A stretch of DNA of 64,000 bases from Streptomyces fodineus (GTDB lineage: Bacteria > Actinomycetota > Actinomycetes > Streptomycetales > Streptomycetaceae). The position numbers and the translations under genes are program-made. The notes below the pieces were generated by a model. It was given only the letters and a program-made list of their open reading frames with translations, made no database searches and was not told the origin of the DNA. Positions 7,352 to 16,216 of the stretch are shown here, piece by piece (positions within the stretch are counted from its first letter, which is position 1; the number at the start of each line of letters is the position of its first letter). The stretch is taken from assembly GCF_001735805.1 (NCBI RefSeq), contig NZ_CP017248.1, positions 8,184,001 through 8,248,000 of the forward strand, in the 5' to 3' direction.

Positions 7352-8959
7352 TTGAGGGACAACAGACCGAAGAGCCGCCTGCTGGCGCTCGGTTCGGCCG
7401 GAGCGCTCGTCACCGCCACCCTGATCGCCGGCGCCGTCTCGGCACCGGCGGCCAGCGCGGCCAGCGCGGCGGGCCGGAGCAGCCAGGACCGGGAGGCCAA
7501 GGGCGCCGCGATCGCCGCCGCCCGCGCCGCCGAGGCCGGCATCGACTGGCAGGACTGCCCGGCCGACTGGGGGCTGGAGAAGCCCATCCAGTGCGGCTGG
7601 GTGAGCGTGCCGCTCGACTACGCGCACCCGTACGGCAAGCAGATCAAGCTCGCCGTGGACCGCATCGGCAACACGGGGACCAAGGAGGAGCGCCAGGGCG
7701 CCCTCGTCTACAACCCGGGCGGTCCCGGTGGCTCCGGCCTGCGCTTCCCGCGCCGGGTCACCACCAAGAACCCCGTCTGGGCGAACGTCGCCAAGGCCTA
7801 CGACTTCGTCGGCTTCGACCCGCGCGGCGTCGGCCACTCCGCGCCCATCTCCTGCGAGGACCCGCAGGAGTTCGTGAAGGCGCCGAAGATGGACCCGGTG
7901 CCGGACACCGAGGCGGACAAGACCGCTCAGCGCAAGCTGGCCCGTGAGTACGCGGACGGCTGCCTGGACCGTACCGGCCGCGCGATGCTCCAGCAGATGA
8001 CCACGCCGAACACCGCCCGCGACCTGGACGTCGTCCGCGCCGCGCTCGGCGAGAAGAAGCTCAACTACCTCGGTGTCTCCTACGGCACCTACCTCGGCGC
8101 CGTCTACGGCACCCTCTTCCCGGGCCACCTGCGCCGCATGATCGTGGACAGCGTGGTCAACCCCGCCCGCGAGAACATCTGGTACCAGGCCAACCTGGGC
8201 CAGGACATCGCCTTCGAGGGCCGCTGGAAGGACTGGGAGGACTGGGTCGCCGCGAACGACGCCGCCTTCCACCTCGGCACCACCCGCGACGCCGTCCAGG
8301 CCAAGTGGCTCGAGCTGCGCGCCACCGCCAAGAAGAGCCCCATCGGCGGGGTCGTCGGCCCGGCCGAGCTGATCTCCTTCTTCCAGAGCGCGCCGTACTA
8401 CGACTCCTCGTGGGTGCCGGTCGCCACGGTGTTCGGCAAGTACGTCGCCGGTGACACCAAGGCGCTGGTCGACGCCGCCGCGCCGAACCTGTCGAACACG
8501 GCCGGCAACATCACCGCCGAGAACGGCAACGCCGTCTACACGGCCGTCGAGTGCACCGACGCCAAGTGGCCCACCAGCTGGCGGAAGTGGGACCGGGACA
8601 ACACCCGGCTCAACAAGGACTACCCGTTCATGACCTGGGCCAACGCCTGGATGAACCTGCCTTGCGCCACCTGGCCGGTCAAGCAGCGGACGCCGGTCGA
8701 CGTGAAGACCCACAAGGGCCTTCCGCAGGTGCTGATCGTGCAGTCCACCCGCGACGCCGCCACCCCGTACGAGGGCGCCGTCGAACTGCACCAGCGGTTC
8801 CAGGACTCTCGCCTGATCACGGAGAAGGACGCCGGCTCCCACGGTGTGACCGGCCTGGTCAACCCCTGCATCAACCAGCGCGTCGACGCCTACCTGATCG
8901 ACGGCAAGCTGGACGATGCGGACGTGACGTGCGGCCCGCACGCCACGCCCAAGCCGTAA
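7352..8959 (+). CDS. Secreted tripeptidyl aminopeptidase-like alpha/beta hydrolase
   Basis: A 535-residue exported serine hydrolase. Residues 1-40 form a signal peptide (MRDNRPKSRLLALGSAG, then VTATLIAGAVSAPAASA). The oxyanion region is YNPGGPGGSG, the nucleophile elbow GVSYGTYLG, and the C-terminal Asp and His lie in STRDAATP and GSHGVTG, the layout of the Streptomyces Tap/SlpD-E family that removes tripeptides from secreted proteins. The start is TTG 7352, after the purine run GGGGGAGGGG. The gene is free-standing between the urease operon and a strong terminator. Similar proteins include proline iminopeptidases, so substrate preference is inferred. Confidence 0.9.
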   Translation: MRDNRPKSRLLALGSAGALVTATLIAGAVSAPAASAASAAGRSSQDREAKGAAIAAARAAEAGIDWQDCPADWGLEKPIQCGWVSVPLDYAHPYGKQIKLAVDRIGNTGTKEERQGALVYNPGGPGGSGLRFPRRVTTKNPVWANVAKAYDFVGFDPRGVGHSAPISCEDPQEFVKAPKMDPVPDTEADKTAQRKLAREYADGCLDRTGRAMLQQMTTPNTARDLDVVRAALGEKKLNYLGVSYGTYLGAVYGTLFPGHLRRMIVDSVVNPARENIWYQANLGQDIAFEGRWKDWEDWVAANDAAFHLGTTRDAVQAKWLELRATAKKSPIGGVVGPAELISFFQSAPYYDSSWVPVATVFGKYVAGDTKALVDAAAPNLSNTAGNITAENGNAVYTAVECTDAKWPTSWRKWDRDNTRLNKDYPFMTWANAWMNLPCATWPVKQRTPVDVKTHKGLPQVLIVQSTRDAATPYEGAVELHQRFQDSRLITEKDAGSHGVTGLVNPCINQRVDAYLIDGKLDDADVTCGPHATPKP

Positions 8960-8977
8960 CCGGGCTCGTACGGTGAC

Positions 8978-9008
8978 GAGGGGCGGCCGGACTCTCCGGC
9001 CGCCCCTC
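8978..9008. terminator. Perfect 13-bp-stem hairpin between convergent genes
   Basis: GAGGGGCGGCCGG, loop ACTCT, then CCGGCCGCCCCTC. It lies 18 nt after the peptidase stop and 20 nt before the end of the convergent epimerase gene, so it probably ends transcription from both sides. It is followed by three copies of TCATGCCGC, the last of which includes the stop codon of the minus-strand gene. Confidence 0.85.
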
Positions 9009-9028
9009 GCTCATGCCGCTCATGCCGC

Positions 9029-10060
9029 TCATGCCGTGAACCAGGCGTCCTCGGCCGCGTAGTCGAAGAGGTCCGGATACACCTGGGCGAGGAGCGGGAA
9101 GCACTCCGGCCAGTCGCGCCCGGCGAGCGCGTCCGTCAGCCAGGCGACCGTCTCCGGCAGGCTGTCGGCGTACGACCCCACCGGCTGGTAGCCCAACTCC
9201 CGCTCCGCGGCAGACATGTCGAAGACGAACGGCAGCGGAACCGACCACGGCGTCCTCCCGACGGAGCCCTCGGGAGGACCGTCGAGAAACGTCGTCTCCG
9301 TCTTCACACCCATCACCGCGTCGACCGCCGCGCCGATCTCGGCGACCGTCGGCGCCTCGCCGTCACAGGCGTTGAGCACCCGGGTACCGGGCCGTACCGC
9401 AGCCAGGCGGACCAGTTCGGCGATGTTCCGGGCGCTCGACGGGTGGAACCGGCTCGCCCCGCCGTAGGACAGCACCCGCCTGCGCCTGCCGTCCAGATTC
9501 CGCTTCACGAAGTACACCTCACGGGGCAGCGGGCTGTACGGCCCGTGCACCGCACCCGGCCGCAGCACGGTGACCGGCAACTGGTCGGCGGCCGTGAGGA
9601 GTTCGCGTTCCAGCGCGACCTTGCGGGTGCTGTACGAGGTCGTGCCCGGGGCCACCGTCGGCTGGGTCTCCTTGACGGGCACCGGGTAGGCCGGAAAGCC
9701 GTCCGGCTCGTCCAGCGTGTCGAAGTTCCGGCCGTCGCCGTCGTCGTACACGGACACCGTGGAGATCACGACCGCCGAGCCGACGCGGCCCGCGAGAGAG
9801 GTCAACTGGCGTGCGTGCACGGCGTCGTAGGCGACCATGTCGACCAGCAGGTCGCAGCCGTCACCGACCAGCGCGGCCAGGGCCGCGTCGTCGGAGCGGT
9901 CCAGCCGGACCGTGCGTACCCCGTCGTCCCAAGTCCCGTCCCGGCCGCCGCTCCGGGAGGCCGCCGTCACCTCCCAGCCGTCCCGCGCCAGTGCGTCCAC
10001 CGTCGGACGGCCGATCTGCCCGCTCGCCCCGATCACCACGGCCCTCTTCATACGGCTCAT
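9029..10060 (-). CDS. NAD(P)-dependent epimerase/dehydratase (extended SDR-like)
   Basis: A 343-residue Rossmann-fold protein: nucleotide site VVIGASGQIGRPT at residues ~6-18, an SDR-type serine in VVISTVSVYDD, and Y/K in the SYSTRKVALE segment matching the YxxxK catalytic pair. The C-terminal part resembles NDP-sugar epimerases but no sugar-nucleotide motif identifies a substrate. ATG 10060 (MSRMKRAVV) or 10051 are both possible starts and neither has a good ribosome site. It is followed in the same direction by nothing close; the upstream gene on this strand (acyltransferase) ends 62 nt away, so co-transcription is possible. Confidence 0.82.
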   Translation of the reverse strand: MSRMKRAVVIGASGQIGRPTVDALARDGWEVTAASRSGGRDGTWDDGVRTVRLDRSDDAALAALVGDGCDLLVDMVAYDAVHARQLTSLAGRVGSAVVISTVSVYDDGDGRNFDTLDEPDGFPAYPVPVKETQPTVAPGTTSYSTRKVALERELLTAADQLPVTVLRPGAVHGPYSPLPREVYFVKRNLDGRRRRVLSYGGASRFHPSSARNIAELVRLAAVRPGTRVLNACDGEAPTVAEIGAAVDAVMGVKTETTFLDGPPEGSVGRTPWSVPLPFVFDMSAAERELGYQPVGSYADSLPETVAWLTDALAGRDWPECFPLLAQVYPDLFDYAAEDAWFTA

Positions 10061-10122
10061 ACGGCGAGCGTAGGGATGGGGGCGGCTCGGGCGGTGGACC
10101 TTCTGCCGTCGGCAGAGGCCTT

Positions 10123-10848
10123 TCAGCCGAGCGGGGCCCGGGGGAACCTGCGCTCCTTGGCGCCCTTCTCCGCGGCCTGCCGCTCCTTGACGACGGCCGC
10201 GTACTCGTCGACGTACTCCTGCTCGGACAAGGCCAGGATGGCGTACATGATCTCGTCGGTGACGGCCCGCAGGATCGCCTTCTGCTGCTCCATGCCGGCA
10301 TAGCGGGAGAAGTCGAGGGGCCTGCCGAAGCGGATGGTGACGGGGCGGATGTTCGGGACGACCTTCCCGGGCGGCTGGGCCTCGAACGTGCCGATCATCG
10401 CGCACGGCACCACCGGCACCCCGGCCTTCAGCGCCATCACCGCGACGCCGACCTTGCCCTTGTAGAGCCTGCCGTCGTGCGAACGGGTGCCCTCCGGATA
10501 GATGCCGAGCAACTCGCCCCGGCCCAGCACCTTCAGGCCCTCGCGGATCGCCGCCTGCCCCGCATCCCTGCCCGAGCGGTCCACCGGGATCTGCCCGGCA
10601 CTGCGGAAGAAGAACGCGGTGAGCCGGCCCTTGAGCCCCGGGCCGGTGAAGTACTCCGCCTTGGCCAGGAACGTGATCCGGCGCTTGAGCATCGCCGGCA
10701 TCAGGAAGTGGTCGGAGAAGGACAGATGGTTCCCGGCGACGATCGCGGGACCGGCGTCCGGCACGTGCTCCAGGCCCTCGATCCGGGGCCGGAAGACCAG
10801 TCTGAGCAGGGGACCCAGCAGCACGTACTTGAGCACGTAGTAGAACAC
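10123..10848 (-). CDS. 1-acyl-sn-glycerol-3-phosphate acyltransferase family protein (PlsC-like)
   Basis: A 241-residue PlsC-domain protein with the HX4D catalytic motif in GNHLSFSDHF, block II/III in PVDRSGRDAG and GIYPEGTRS, and block IV VPVVPCAMIGT. Such enzymes transfer an acyl chain to lysophosphatidic acid at the membrane in phospholipid synthesis. The start is GTG 10848 (MFYYVLKYVLLG), preceded by AAGGGGCG. The first 20 residues are hydrophobic and could anchor it. The C-terminal ~30 residues are charged and variable. Confidence 0.9.
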   Translation of the reverse strand: MFYYVLKYVLLGPLLRLVFRPRIEGLEHVPDAGPAIVAGNHLSFSDHFLMPAMLKRRITFLAKAEYFTGPGLKGRLTAFFFRSAGQIPVDRSGRDAGQAAIREGLKVLGRGELLGIYPEGTRSHDGRLYKGKVGVAVMALKAGVPVVPCAMIGTFEAQPPGKVVPNIRPVTIRFGRPLDFSRYAGMEQQKAILRAVTDEIMYAILALSEQEYVDEYAAVVKERQAAEKGAKERRFPRAPLG

Positions 10849-10893
10849 GACTCGCCCCTTACGTCGTCCAGGCCACCCCGCGTGCGCCTGTCG

Positions 10894-11100
10894 TCATCTG
10901 TAACCGCAACCGACCATGCCCATGCCGGGCTCGTCCAGCCGCTCGGGGGCGGACCGGGCCTCGACGGCCCGACGGTAGTGCGGACAGGCGGTGATGTCCT
11001 CGTGGGCGCAGCCGAGCGCGCACTCGATCAGGCCGAGCGAGGCCCGCGGGGGGCGAGGATGCTCATGGTCTCCCAGTGCCGCAGCACATGCGGGGCCAGA
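10894..11100 (-). pseudogene. Remnant of a MerR-family regulator (N-terminal and internal deletions)
   Basis: On the minus strand one frame reads PHVLRHWETMSILAP, the wing/helix signature of a MerR DNA-binding domain. After a frame change near 11055 it continues RASLGLIECALGCAHEDITACPHYRR, the C-terminal region of the same family, ending VGCGYR then a stop at 10894. The first ~15 residues and the ~50-residue middle are missing, so the gene cannot make a working regulator. It abuts, tail to tail or overlapping, the decayed methyltransferase on the opposite strand, a gene type often found next to such regulators. Confidence 0.6.
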
Positions 11101-11435
11101 TCACCAGCCGCGCCCCCGCGCGGAACTCGCCGCCGCACTCGACGCCGTGGAACGGCGCCCCGCCGCCGAGCAACTCCGCCGCGACTCCTACGCCTTGCTG
11201 CGCCTGCGCCCCGGTGCGCCGGTCGTGGACGTCGGCTGCGGCACCGGGCGGGCCGTGGCGGAGCTGACCGGGCGGGGCGCGCGGGCCGTCGGGATCGCCC
11301 CCGCCGAGCCGATGCTCGCAATCGCGCCCGGCGGCGGTGGCCCGGCGCGGACCTGCGGAACGCGGACGCGTACGCGCTGCCGCCGGCCGACGGTCGACGA
11401 GCGGATACCGTGCGGACAAGGTGTTCCGTGAACGG
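11095..11435 (+). pseudogene. Remnant of a SAM-dependent methyltransferase
   Basis: One plus-strand frame carries RRDSYALLRLRPGAPVVDVG and then CGTGRAVAELTGRGARAVGI, a clear motif I of class I methyltransferases. It then goes out of frame near 11335; the expected continuation WPGADLRNADAYALPPADG is found in another frame, and ADTVR...DKVF is split again near 11415. No catalytic C-terminal half follows before the convergent phosphatase gene. At least two frame disruptions plus truncation mark it as dead. The 5' end lies within the MerR remnant, so both were probably damaged in one rearrangement. Confidence 0.7.
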
Positions 11436-11451
11436 TGTGTCGTCCGGTACG

Positions 11452-13914
11452 TCAGCCCGACGGGTCCGTCAGCGGCTGCTCGGCCCAGATGACCTTTCCC
11501 CCGGGGACGAAGCGGGTGCCCCACCGCTGGTTGAACTGGGAGACCAGCAGCAGTCCGCGTCCGCCCTCGTCGGTGACGCGTGGATGACGCAGATGCGGTG
11601 CGGTGGCGCTGCAGTCGGAGACCTCGCAGATCAGGGCCCGGTCCCTGATCAGCCGCAGCCGGATCGGGCCCTCCGCGTGCCGGATGGCGTTGGTGACCAG
11701 CTCGCTCACGACCAGTTCGGTGGTGAACGCCAGCTCCTGAAGGCCCCACTCGGTCAGCTGCCGCGTGGCCTCCTTGCGGGCGTCGGCGACCACGGTCGGG
11801 TCGGCGGCGAGGTTCCAGGCGGCGACCCGGTCGTCGCCGAGCAGCCTGGTGCGGGCCATCAGCAGGGCCACGTCGTCGTGCGGCCGGGCCGGGACCAGGG
11901 CGTCGACCACGGACCGGCAGTGCGCGCCGAGCGAGGAGGAGGGCTGTTCCAGGGTGCGGCGCAGCCGTTCGCGGTCCGCGGCAAGGTTCCCGTCGTCGTC
12001 CCCGTAGGCCAGCAGCCCATCGGTGTGGAGGGCCAGCGTGCTGCCCTCGGCCAGGGCCAGCTCGACCGCCTCGAACGGCGGACCGCCGGCTCCGAGCGGC
12101 GGTCCCTGAGGAAGATCGACGAAGCCGGCGGTGCCGTCGGGCAGCACGACGGCCGGCGCGGGATGGCCGGCGGCGGCCATCGTGCACCGCCCGTCGACGG
12201 GGTCGTAGACGACGTACACGCACCCCGAGCCCACCGCCTGTTCACCGGCGGCCGCCGCGACCCCGGGCCGTTCGCCCTCCTCGCCGACCGTCCGCGCCAC
12301 CAGGTCGTCGAGGTGCGCGAGGACCTCCTCGGGCGGCAGATCGAGCGCCGCGAGGGTGTGCACGGCGGTCCGCAGCCGTCCCATGGCCGCCGCCGCGTCG
12401 ATCCCGTGCCCCGGAACCTCGCCCACGACCAGGGCCACCCGCGCACCGGACAGCGGTATGAGGTCGTACCAGTCGCCGCCGAGGCCGGTCAGCTCGTCGG
12501 CCGGCCGGTAGCAGGCGGCCACCTCCACCGCGTCCTGCTCGGGCAGCCGGTGCGGCAGCAGGCTGCGCTGCAGGACGAGGGCCGCGCTCCGTTCGCGGGT
12601 GTAGCGGCGGGCGTTGTCCACGCAGACCGCCGCCCGGGACACCAGGTCCTCGGCGAGACTCAGGTCGTCCTCGTCGAAGGGGTCCTGACGGCGGCGCCGG
12701 AAGAAGGTGGTGACACCCATCGTGTCGCCCCGCGCCCGGATGGGCACGATCATCCCGCTGTGCAGGCCCAGCTCCAGGAAGGTGGCCGCCCGGTCGCCCG
12801 GGATGCCCGTGGCCCACTTCCTGGCCAGCGGGTCGAGTTCTTCCGCGCGCCAGGGCCGGCCCGTGGTCAGACAGCGGACCGGGGGAGATCCGGCGAGGTA
12901 CGTGGCCACGTCGCCGATCTGCACGACGGCCTCCGGGACCCCGGGGTCCACCGACTGGTGCCCGGCCCGCCGCAGCGGCACCCGCTCCGTGTCGCTGCGC
13001 GGCCCCGGCTCGGGCTCGGCGCCCCGCAGCACGGACTCCAGCAGATCCACGCTGACGAAGTCGGCGAATCCCTGCACGGCCACGTCGGCCAGCTCCTGTG
13101 CGGTCCGCACGATGTCCAGGCTGCGGCCGATCTGCTCGCCGGCCCGGTCGAGGAGGGCCAGCCGCTGCCGGGCCCGGTGCCGCTCGGTGATGTCGACGAC
13201 CGTGTAGTACACGCCCATCGGGTGGCCCTGGTCGTCGTCCAGACGGGTGAACGACATCATGTGCGCGGTCTCCCGGTGCGGTGCGGAACGCACCTGGCCC
13301 ACATGCTCGTACCCGACCACCGGCCGGCCGGTCTGCAGCACGCGCCGCATCTGGGTCTCGATGCCCTCGGAGTCGATGCCCGGCTGGATCTCCGCCAGCC
13401 GCCGCCCCAGCCGCTGAGCCGGGGAGCCACCGCCGTACCGTTCCAGGGCCGCGTTCGACCAGACGCACCGCAGATCGGTGTCCACGATCGCGATGCCGAC
13501 GGGGGACTCGGTCACCATCTGCTCCAGCACCGCGCGGCTCATGTCCCAGCCGCGTGCCCCGGAGACGTCGGAGAGCAGAACCAGCCAGTGCGGGACGCCG
13601 CCGGGTTCCACCGCCGGAGTGATCCGCACCATCACCCGCACCGGCTGCCCGTCCTTGCGCCGTGCGGTCAGCAGCCCCGCCCAGCCGCCGTCCCTGCGGC
13701 ACCGCTCGGCCAGCTCGGGCACCCGCGCGGCGTCCTCCTCCGACAGCAGGCCGGACGCCTTGGTGCCCACCACCTCGGAGGCCGGGTACGCCAGCAGGCG
13801 CTGGGCGCCCCGGGTCCAGCTCGTCACCACGCCCTGTGCGTCGAGCAGCAGGGGAGCGGCGTCGGCCACGTCGAACCGCTGCCCGGCGGCGCCCAGCTCC
13901 TCGTGAGTGCTCAC
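11452..13914 (-). CDS. PAS-PAS-GAF-PP2C phosphatase with C-terminal HATPase (RsbU/SpoIIE-type regulator)
   Basis: An 820-residue multidomain signalling protein: PAS domains at ~10-120 and ~130-255 (the latter ending VVDITERHRARQ), a GAF-like domain ~265-420, a coiled linker VLQRSLLPHRLP, a PP2C-type phosphatase ~440-660 with GGDWYD and HTDGLLA, and an anti-sigma-type HATPase ~690-815 with ELVTNAIRHAEG and GRGLLLVSQF. Such proteins dephosphorylate anti-anti-sigma factors and may phosphorylate them through the kinase-like domain, tuning stress sigma factors. One metal-binding position that is usually Asp in VVGDV reads VVGEV here, a conservative change. The start GTG/ATG region at 13914 (MSTHEELG) follows AGAGAGG. 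No sigma or RsbV gene is adjacent. Confidence 0.9.
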   Translation of the reverse strand: MSTHEELGAAGQRFDVADAAPLLLDAQGVVTSWTRGAQRLLAYPASEVVGTKASGLLSEEDAARVPELAERCRRDGGWAGLLTARRKDGQPVRVMVRITPAVEPGGVPHWLVLLSDVSGARGWDMSRAVLEQMVTESPVGIAIVDTDLRCVWSNAALERYGGGSPAQRLGRRLAEIQPGIDSEGIETQMRRVLQTGRPVVGYEHVGQVRSAPHRETAHMMSFTRLDDDQGHPMGVYYTVVDITERHRARQRLALLDRAGEQIGRSLDIVRTAQELADVAVQGFADFVSVDLLESVLRGAEPEPGPRSDTERVPLRRAGHQSVDPGVPEAVVQIGDVATYLAGSPPVRCLTTGRPWRAEELDPLARKWATGIPGDRAATFLELGLHSGMIVPIRARGDTMGVTTFFRRRRQDPFDEDDLSLAEDLVSRAAVCVDNARRYTRERSAALVLQRSLLPHRLPEQDAVEVAACYRPADELTGLGGDWYDLIPLSGARVALVVGEVPGHGIDAAAAMGRLRTAVHTLAALDLPPEEVLAHLDDLVARTVGEEGERPGVAAAAGEQAVGSGCVYVVYDPVDGRCTMAAAGHPAPAVVLPDGTAGFVDLPQGPPLGAGGPPFEAVELALAEGSTLALHTDGLLAYGDDDGNLAADRERLRRTLEQPSSSLGAHCRSVVDALVPARPHDDVALLMARTRLLGDDRVAAWNLAADPTVVADARKEATRQLTEWGLQELAFTTELVVSELVTNAIRHAEGPIRLRLIRDRALICEVSDCSATAPHLRHPRVTDEGGRGLLLVSQFNQRWGTRFVPGGKVIWAEQPLTDPSG

Positions 13915-14034
13915 GGCCGACCTCTCTGTTGCTGAGAGTGGTCTACCCCTTCATGGCTCAGTCTTCACCCTGCGGGCATCGGCCCAGGCGTGCAAATGAG
14001 CGGTGGGGGCGGCGTGCGGCCACCCCCACCGGGA

Positions 14035-15255
14035 TCACGAACCCAGCACCTTCTCCAGTGCCGCCAGCGCGGAGCGCACTTCCTCCGCCGTCACGGTCAG
14101 CGGGGGCGCGAGGCGGATCGTGGAGCCGTGGGTGTCCTTCACCAGGACCCCCTCCCGCATCAGCCGCTCGCTGACCTCCCGCCCGGTGCCGATCGCCGGG
14201 TCGATGTCGACGCCCGCCCACAGGCCGCGGGAGCGGAAGCCGACCACACCCCGGCCGACCAGCTCGGTCAGCCCGTCCCGCAGGACCACGCCCAGCTCGG
14301 CGGCCCGGCGCTGGAACTCACCGGTCTCCAGCAGTTCGACCACGGCCGTGCCGACCGCTGCCGCGAGCGGGTTGCCGCCGAAGGTCGAGCCGTGTTCGCC
14401 CGGGTGCAGCACACCCAGCACCTCGCGCCGGGCCACCACGGCCGAGACCGGCACGATCCCGCCGCCCAGTGCCTTGCCGAGCAGCAGCATGTCCGGTACG
14501 ACGTCCTCGTGCTCGACGGCGAGCGTGCGGCCGGTGCGGCCGAGGCCCGACTGGATCTCGTCGGCGATGAACAGGCAGCCCTTGCGGCGGGTCAGCTCCC
14601 GCACCCCGGCGAGATAGCCGTCGCGCGGGATGAGCACGCCCGCCTCGCCCTGGATGGGCTCGATCAGCACCGCCGCCGTGGTCTCGTCGACGGCCGCCTC
14701 CAGCGCGGCCAGGTCGTCGTACGGCACGATCCGGAAGCCGGGTGTGAAGGGGCCGAAGCCGGCGCGGGCCGTCTCGTCCGTGGAGAAGCTGACGATCGTC
14801 GTCGTACGGCCGTGGAAGTTGTCCGCCGCGACCACGATCGTCGCCTGGTCGGCGGGGACGCCCTTGACGTCGTACGCCCACTTGCGGGCCACCTTGATGC
14901 CGCTCTCCACCGCCTCGGCGCCGGTGTTCATCGGCAGCACCATGTCCAGGCCGGTCAGCTCGGCCAGCCGCTCGGCGAAACCGGCGAGCCGGTCGTTGTG
15001 GAAGGCGCGGGAGGTCAGCGTCAGCTGGTCGAGCTGGCGGTGCGCGGCCTCGATCAGCGCCGGGTGCCGGTGGCCGAAGTTCAGGGCCGAGTAGCCGGCC
15101 AGCATGTCGAGGTAGCGGCGGCCCTCGACGTCCTCCACCCAGGCGCCCTCGGCGCGGGCGACCACCACCGGCAGCGGGTGGTAGTTGTGCGCGAGGACCG
15201 GCTCCTCCGCCCGGATCAGGTCGGCGGAGGAGCGGGTGCGTACGGGTGCGGTCAT
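14035..15255 (-). CDS. rocD: Ornithine aminotransferase
   Basis: A 406-residue class III PLP aminotransferase. The PLP lysine lies in LLLGKALGGGIVPVSA, the cofactor Asp in FIADEIQSGLGRTG, and the NTGAEAVESGIKVARKW and HGRTTTIVSFS segments are those of ornithine-oxo-acid aminotransferases. It converts ornithine and 2-oxoglutarate to glutamate-5-semialdehyde and glutamate in arginine breakdown. The start ATG 15255 overlaps the stop of the dimethylargininase gene by one base (TGATG), so both are coupled, and an Lrp-type regulator lies upstream on the same strand. Confidence 0.95.
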   Translation of the reverse strand: MTAPVRTRSSADLIRAEEPVLAHNYHPLPVVVARAEGAWVEDVEGRRYLDMLAGYSALNFGHRHPALIEAAHRQLDQLTLTSRAFHNDRLAGFAERLAELTGLDMVLPMNTGAEAVESGIKVARKWAYDVKGVPADQATIVVAADNFHGRTTTIVSFSTDETARAGFGPFTPGFRIVPYDDLAALEAAVDETTAAVLIEPIQGEAGVLIPRDGYLAGVRELTRRKGCLFIADEIQSGLGRTGRTLAVEHEDVVPDMLLLGKALGGGIVPVSAVVARREVLGVLHPGEHGSTFGGNPLAAAVGTAVVELLETGEFQRRAAELGVVLRDGLTELVGRGVVGFRSRGLWAGVDIDPAIGTGREVSERLMREGVLVKDTHGSTIRLAPPLTVTAEEVRSALAALEKVLGS

Positions 15256-16064
15256 CAGCGGATCTCCTGGGTGCAGCACTTGATGCCACCGCCGGCCTTG
15301 TGGAACTCGGACAGGTCGACGGGGACGGGGACGTAACCGTGGCCGGCGAGGCGTTCGGCGAGCGCCTCGGCTCTGGGGGCGATGAAGACGTTGCTGCCGT
15401 CGGACACCGAGTTCAGGCCGAACGCCATCGCGTCCTCGCGGGTGGCGAGCACCGCGTCCGGGTACAGGCGCCGCAGCACCTCCCGGCTGCCCGCCGAGAA
15501 CGCCTCCGGGTAGTAGCAGATGTTGTCCTCGTCGAGGACGAACAGCGCCGTGTCCAGGTGGTAGAAGTACGGGTCCACCAGCGTCAGGCCGATCACCGGA
15601 TGGCCGAGGAACTCCTGCGCCTCCCGGTGCGCCTCGCGGGTGGTGCGGAACCCGGTGCCGGCGAGCACGTAGCGGCCCGTCCACACCAGGTCGCCCTCGC
15701 CCTCGGTCACCGACTCGGGGCGGTACACGTCGTAGCCCGCCGTCTTGAACCAGGTGTCGTAGTGCAGCGACTCCGGGCGCCGCTCCGGCGCGTGGAACAG
15801 GGAGCCGAAGACCCGGCCGCCGACCACGCACGCCGCGTTGGCGGCGAAGACCATGTCGGGCAGTCCGGGGACCGGCTCGACCGACTCGACGGTGTGCCCG
15901 TGGGCGCGGTAGGCGCGGATCAGTGTCTGCCACTGCTCCTGGGCGAGGTCGACGTCGACCGGCTTGTCGGGGTGCATCCACGGATTGATCGCGTACTGCA
16001 CGGCGAAATGTCTGGGTTCGCAGACGAGAAAGCGCCGAGGGCGCTGTACACGGCTTTCGGACAC
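15255..16064 (-). CDS. Dimethylarginine dimethylaminohydrolase family protein
   Basis: A 269-residue amidinotransferase-fold hydrolase: N-terminal FLVCEPRHFAVQYAINPWM, the PDMVFAANAA segment with Asp and Asn, the Glu/Asp pair GEGDLVWTGRY, the catalytic His in YFYHLDTALFVLDE and the catalytic Cys in the C-terminal GGIKCCTQEIR. DDAHs cut N-omega-methylated arginines to citrulline and amines; some relatives act on arginine itself. Pairing with rocD suggests a route from (methyl)arginine towards ornithine/glutamate. In other actinomycetes the same pair is adjacent to an AsnC/Lrp gene, as here. Confidence 0.9.
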   Translation of the reverse strand: MSESRVQRPRRFLVCEPRHFAVQYAINPWMHPDKPVDVDLAQEQWQTLIRAYRAHGHTVESVEPVPGLPDMVFAANAACVVGGRVFGSLFHAPERRPESLHYDTWFKTAGYDVYRPESVTEGEGDLVWTGRYVLAGTGFRTTREAHREAQEFLGHPVIGLTLVDPYFYHLDTALFVLDEDNICYYPEAFSAGSREVLRRLYPDAVLATREDAMAFGLNSVSDGSNVFIAPRAEALAERLAGHGYVPVPVDLSEFHKAGGGIKCCTQEIR

Positions 16065-16147
16065 AGAGGGTTTCCTCCGCTTTGCTTTGTGTCACAGGGG
16101 TGACAACAACGGTAGAAACGGAGGCGGACGGCCGACAAGAACGAAAA

Positions 16148-16196
16148 GCTGCGTAGATGCGCAGCATCGCTGCGTTGTTCAAGCGGTTCACGCAGC
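16148..16196. promoter_or_regulatory. Candidate Lrp/AsnC operator upstream of the DDAH-rocD operon
   Basis: The gap between the regulator gene and DDAH contains two inverted repeats of the same arm: GCTGCG (16148) with CGCAGC (16160), and GCTGCG (16169) with CGCAGC (16191). The arms are multiples of about one helical turn apart, a layout expected for an octameric Lrp-type protein. It lies 84-132 bases upstream of the DDAH start. Binding is inferred from pattern and position. Confidence 0.55.
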
Positions 16197-16216
16197 GGTC
16201 GTGCGCATACTCCGCG

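Noticed and set aside
9011..9037. Triple TCATGCCGC repeat as a microsatellite element
   Set aside because: Only three short copies at a gene end including the stop codon; too little to support a functional repeat.
9811..13935. 1374-codon open frame on the plus strand
   Set aside because: Antisense to the epimerase, acyltransferase and PP2C regulator, all with clear domains on the minus strand; only its methyltransferase-like patch at ~11340-11410 is meaningful.
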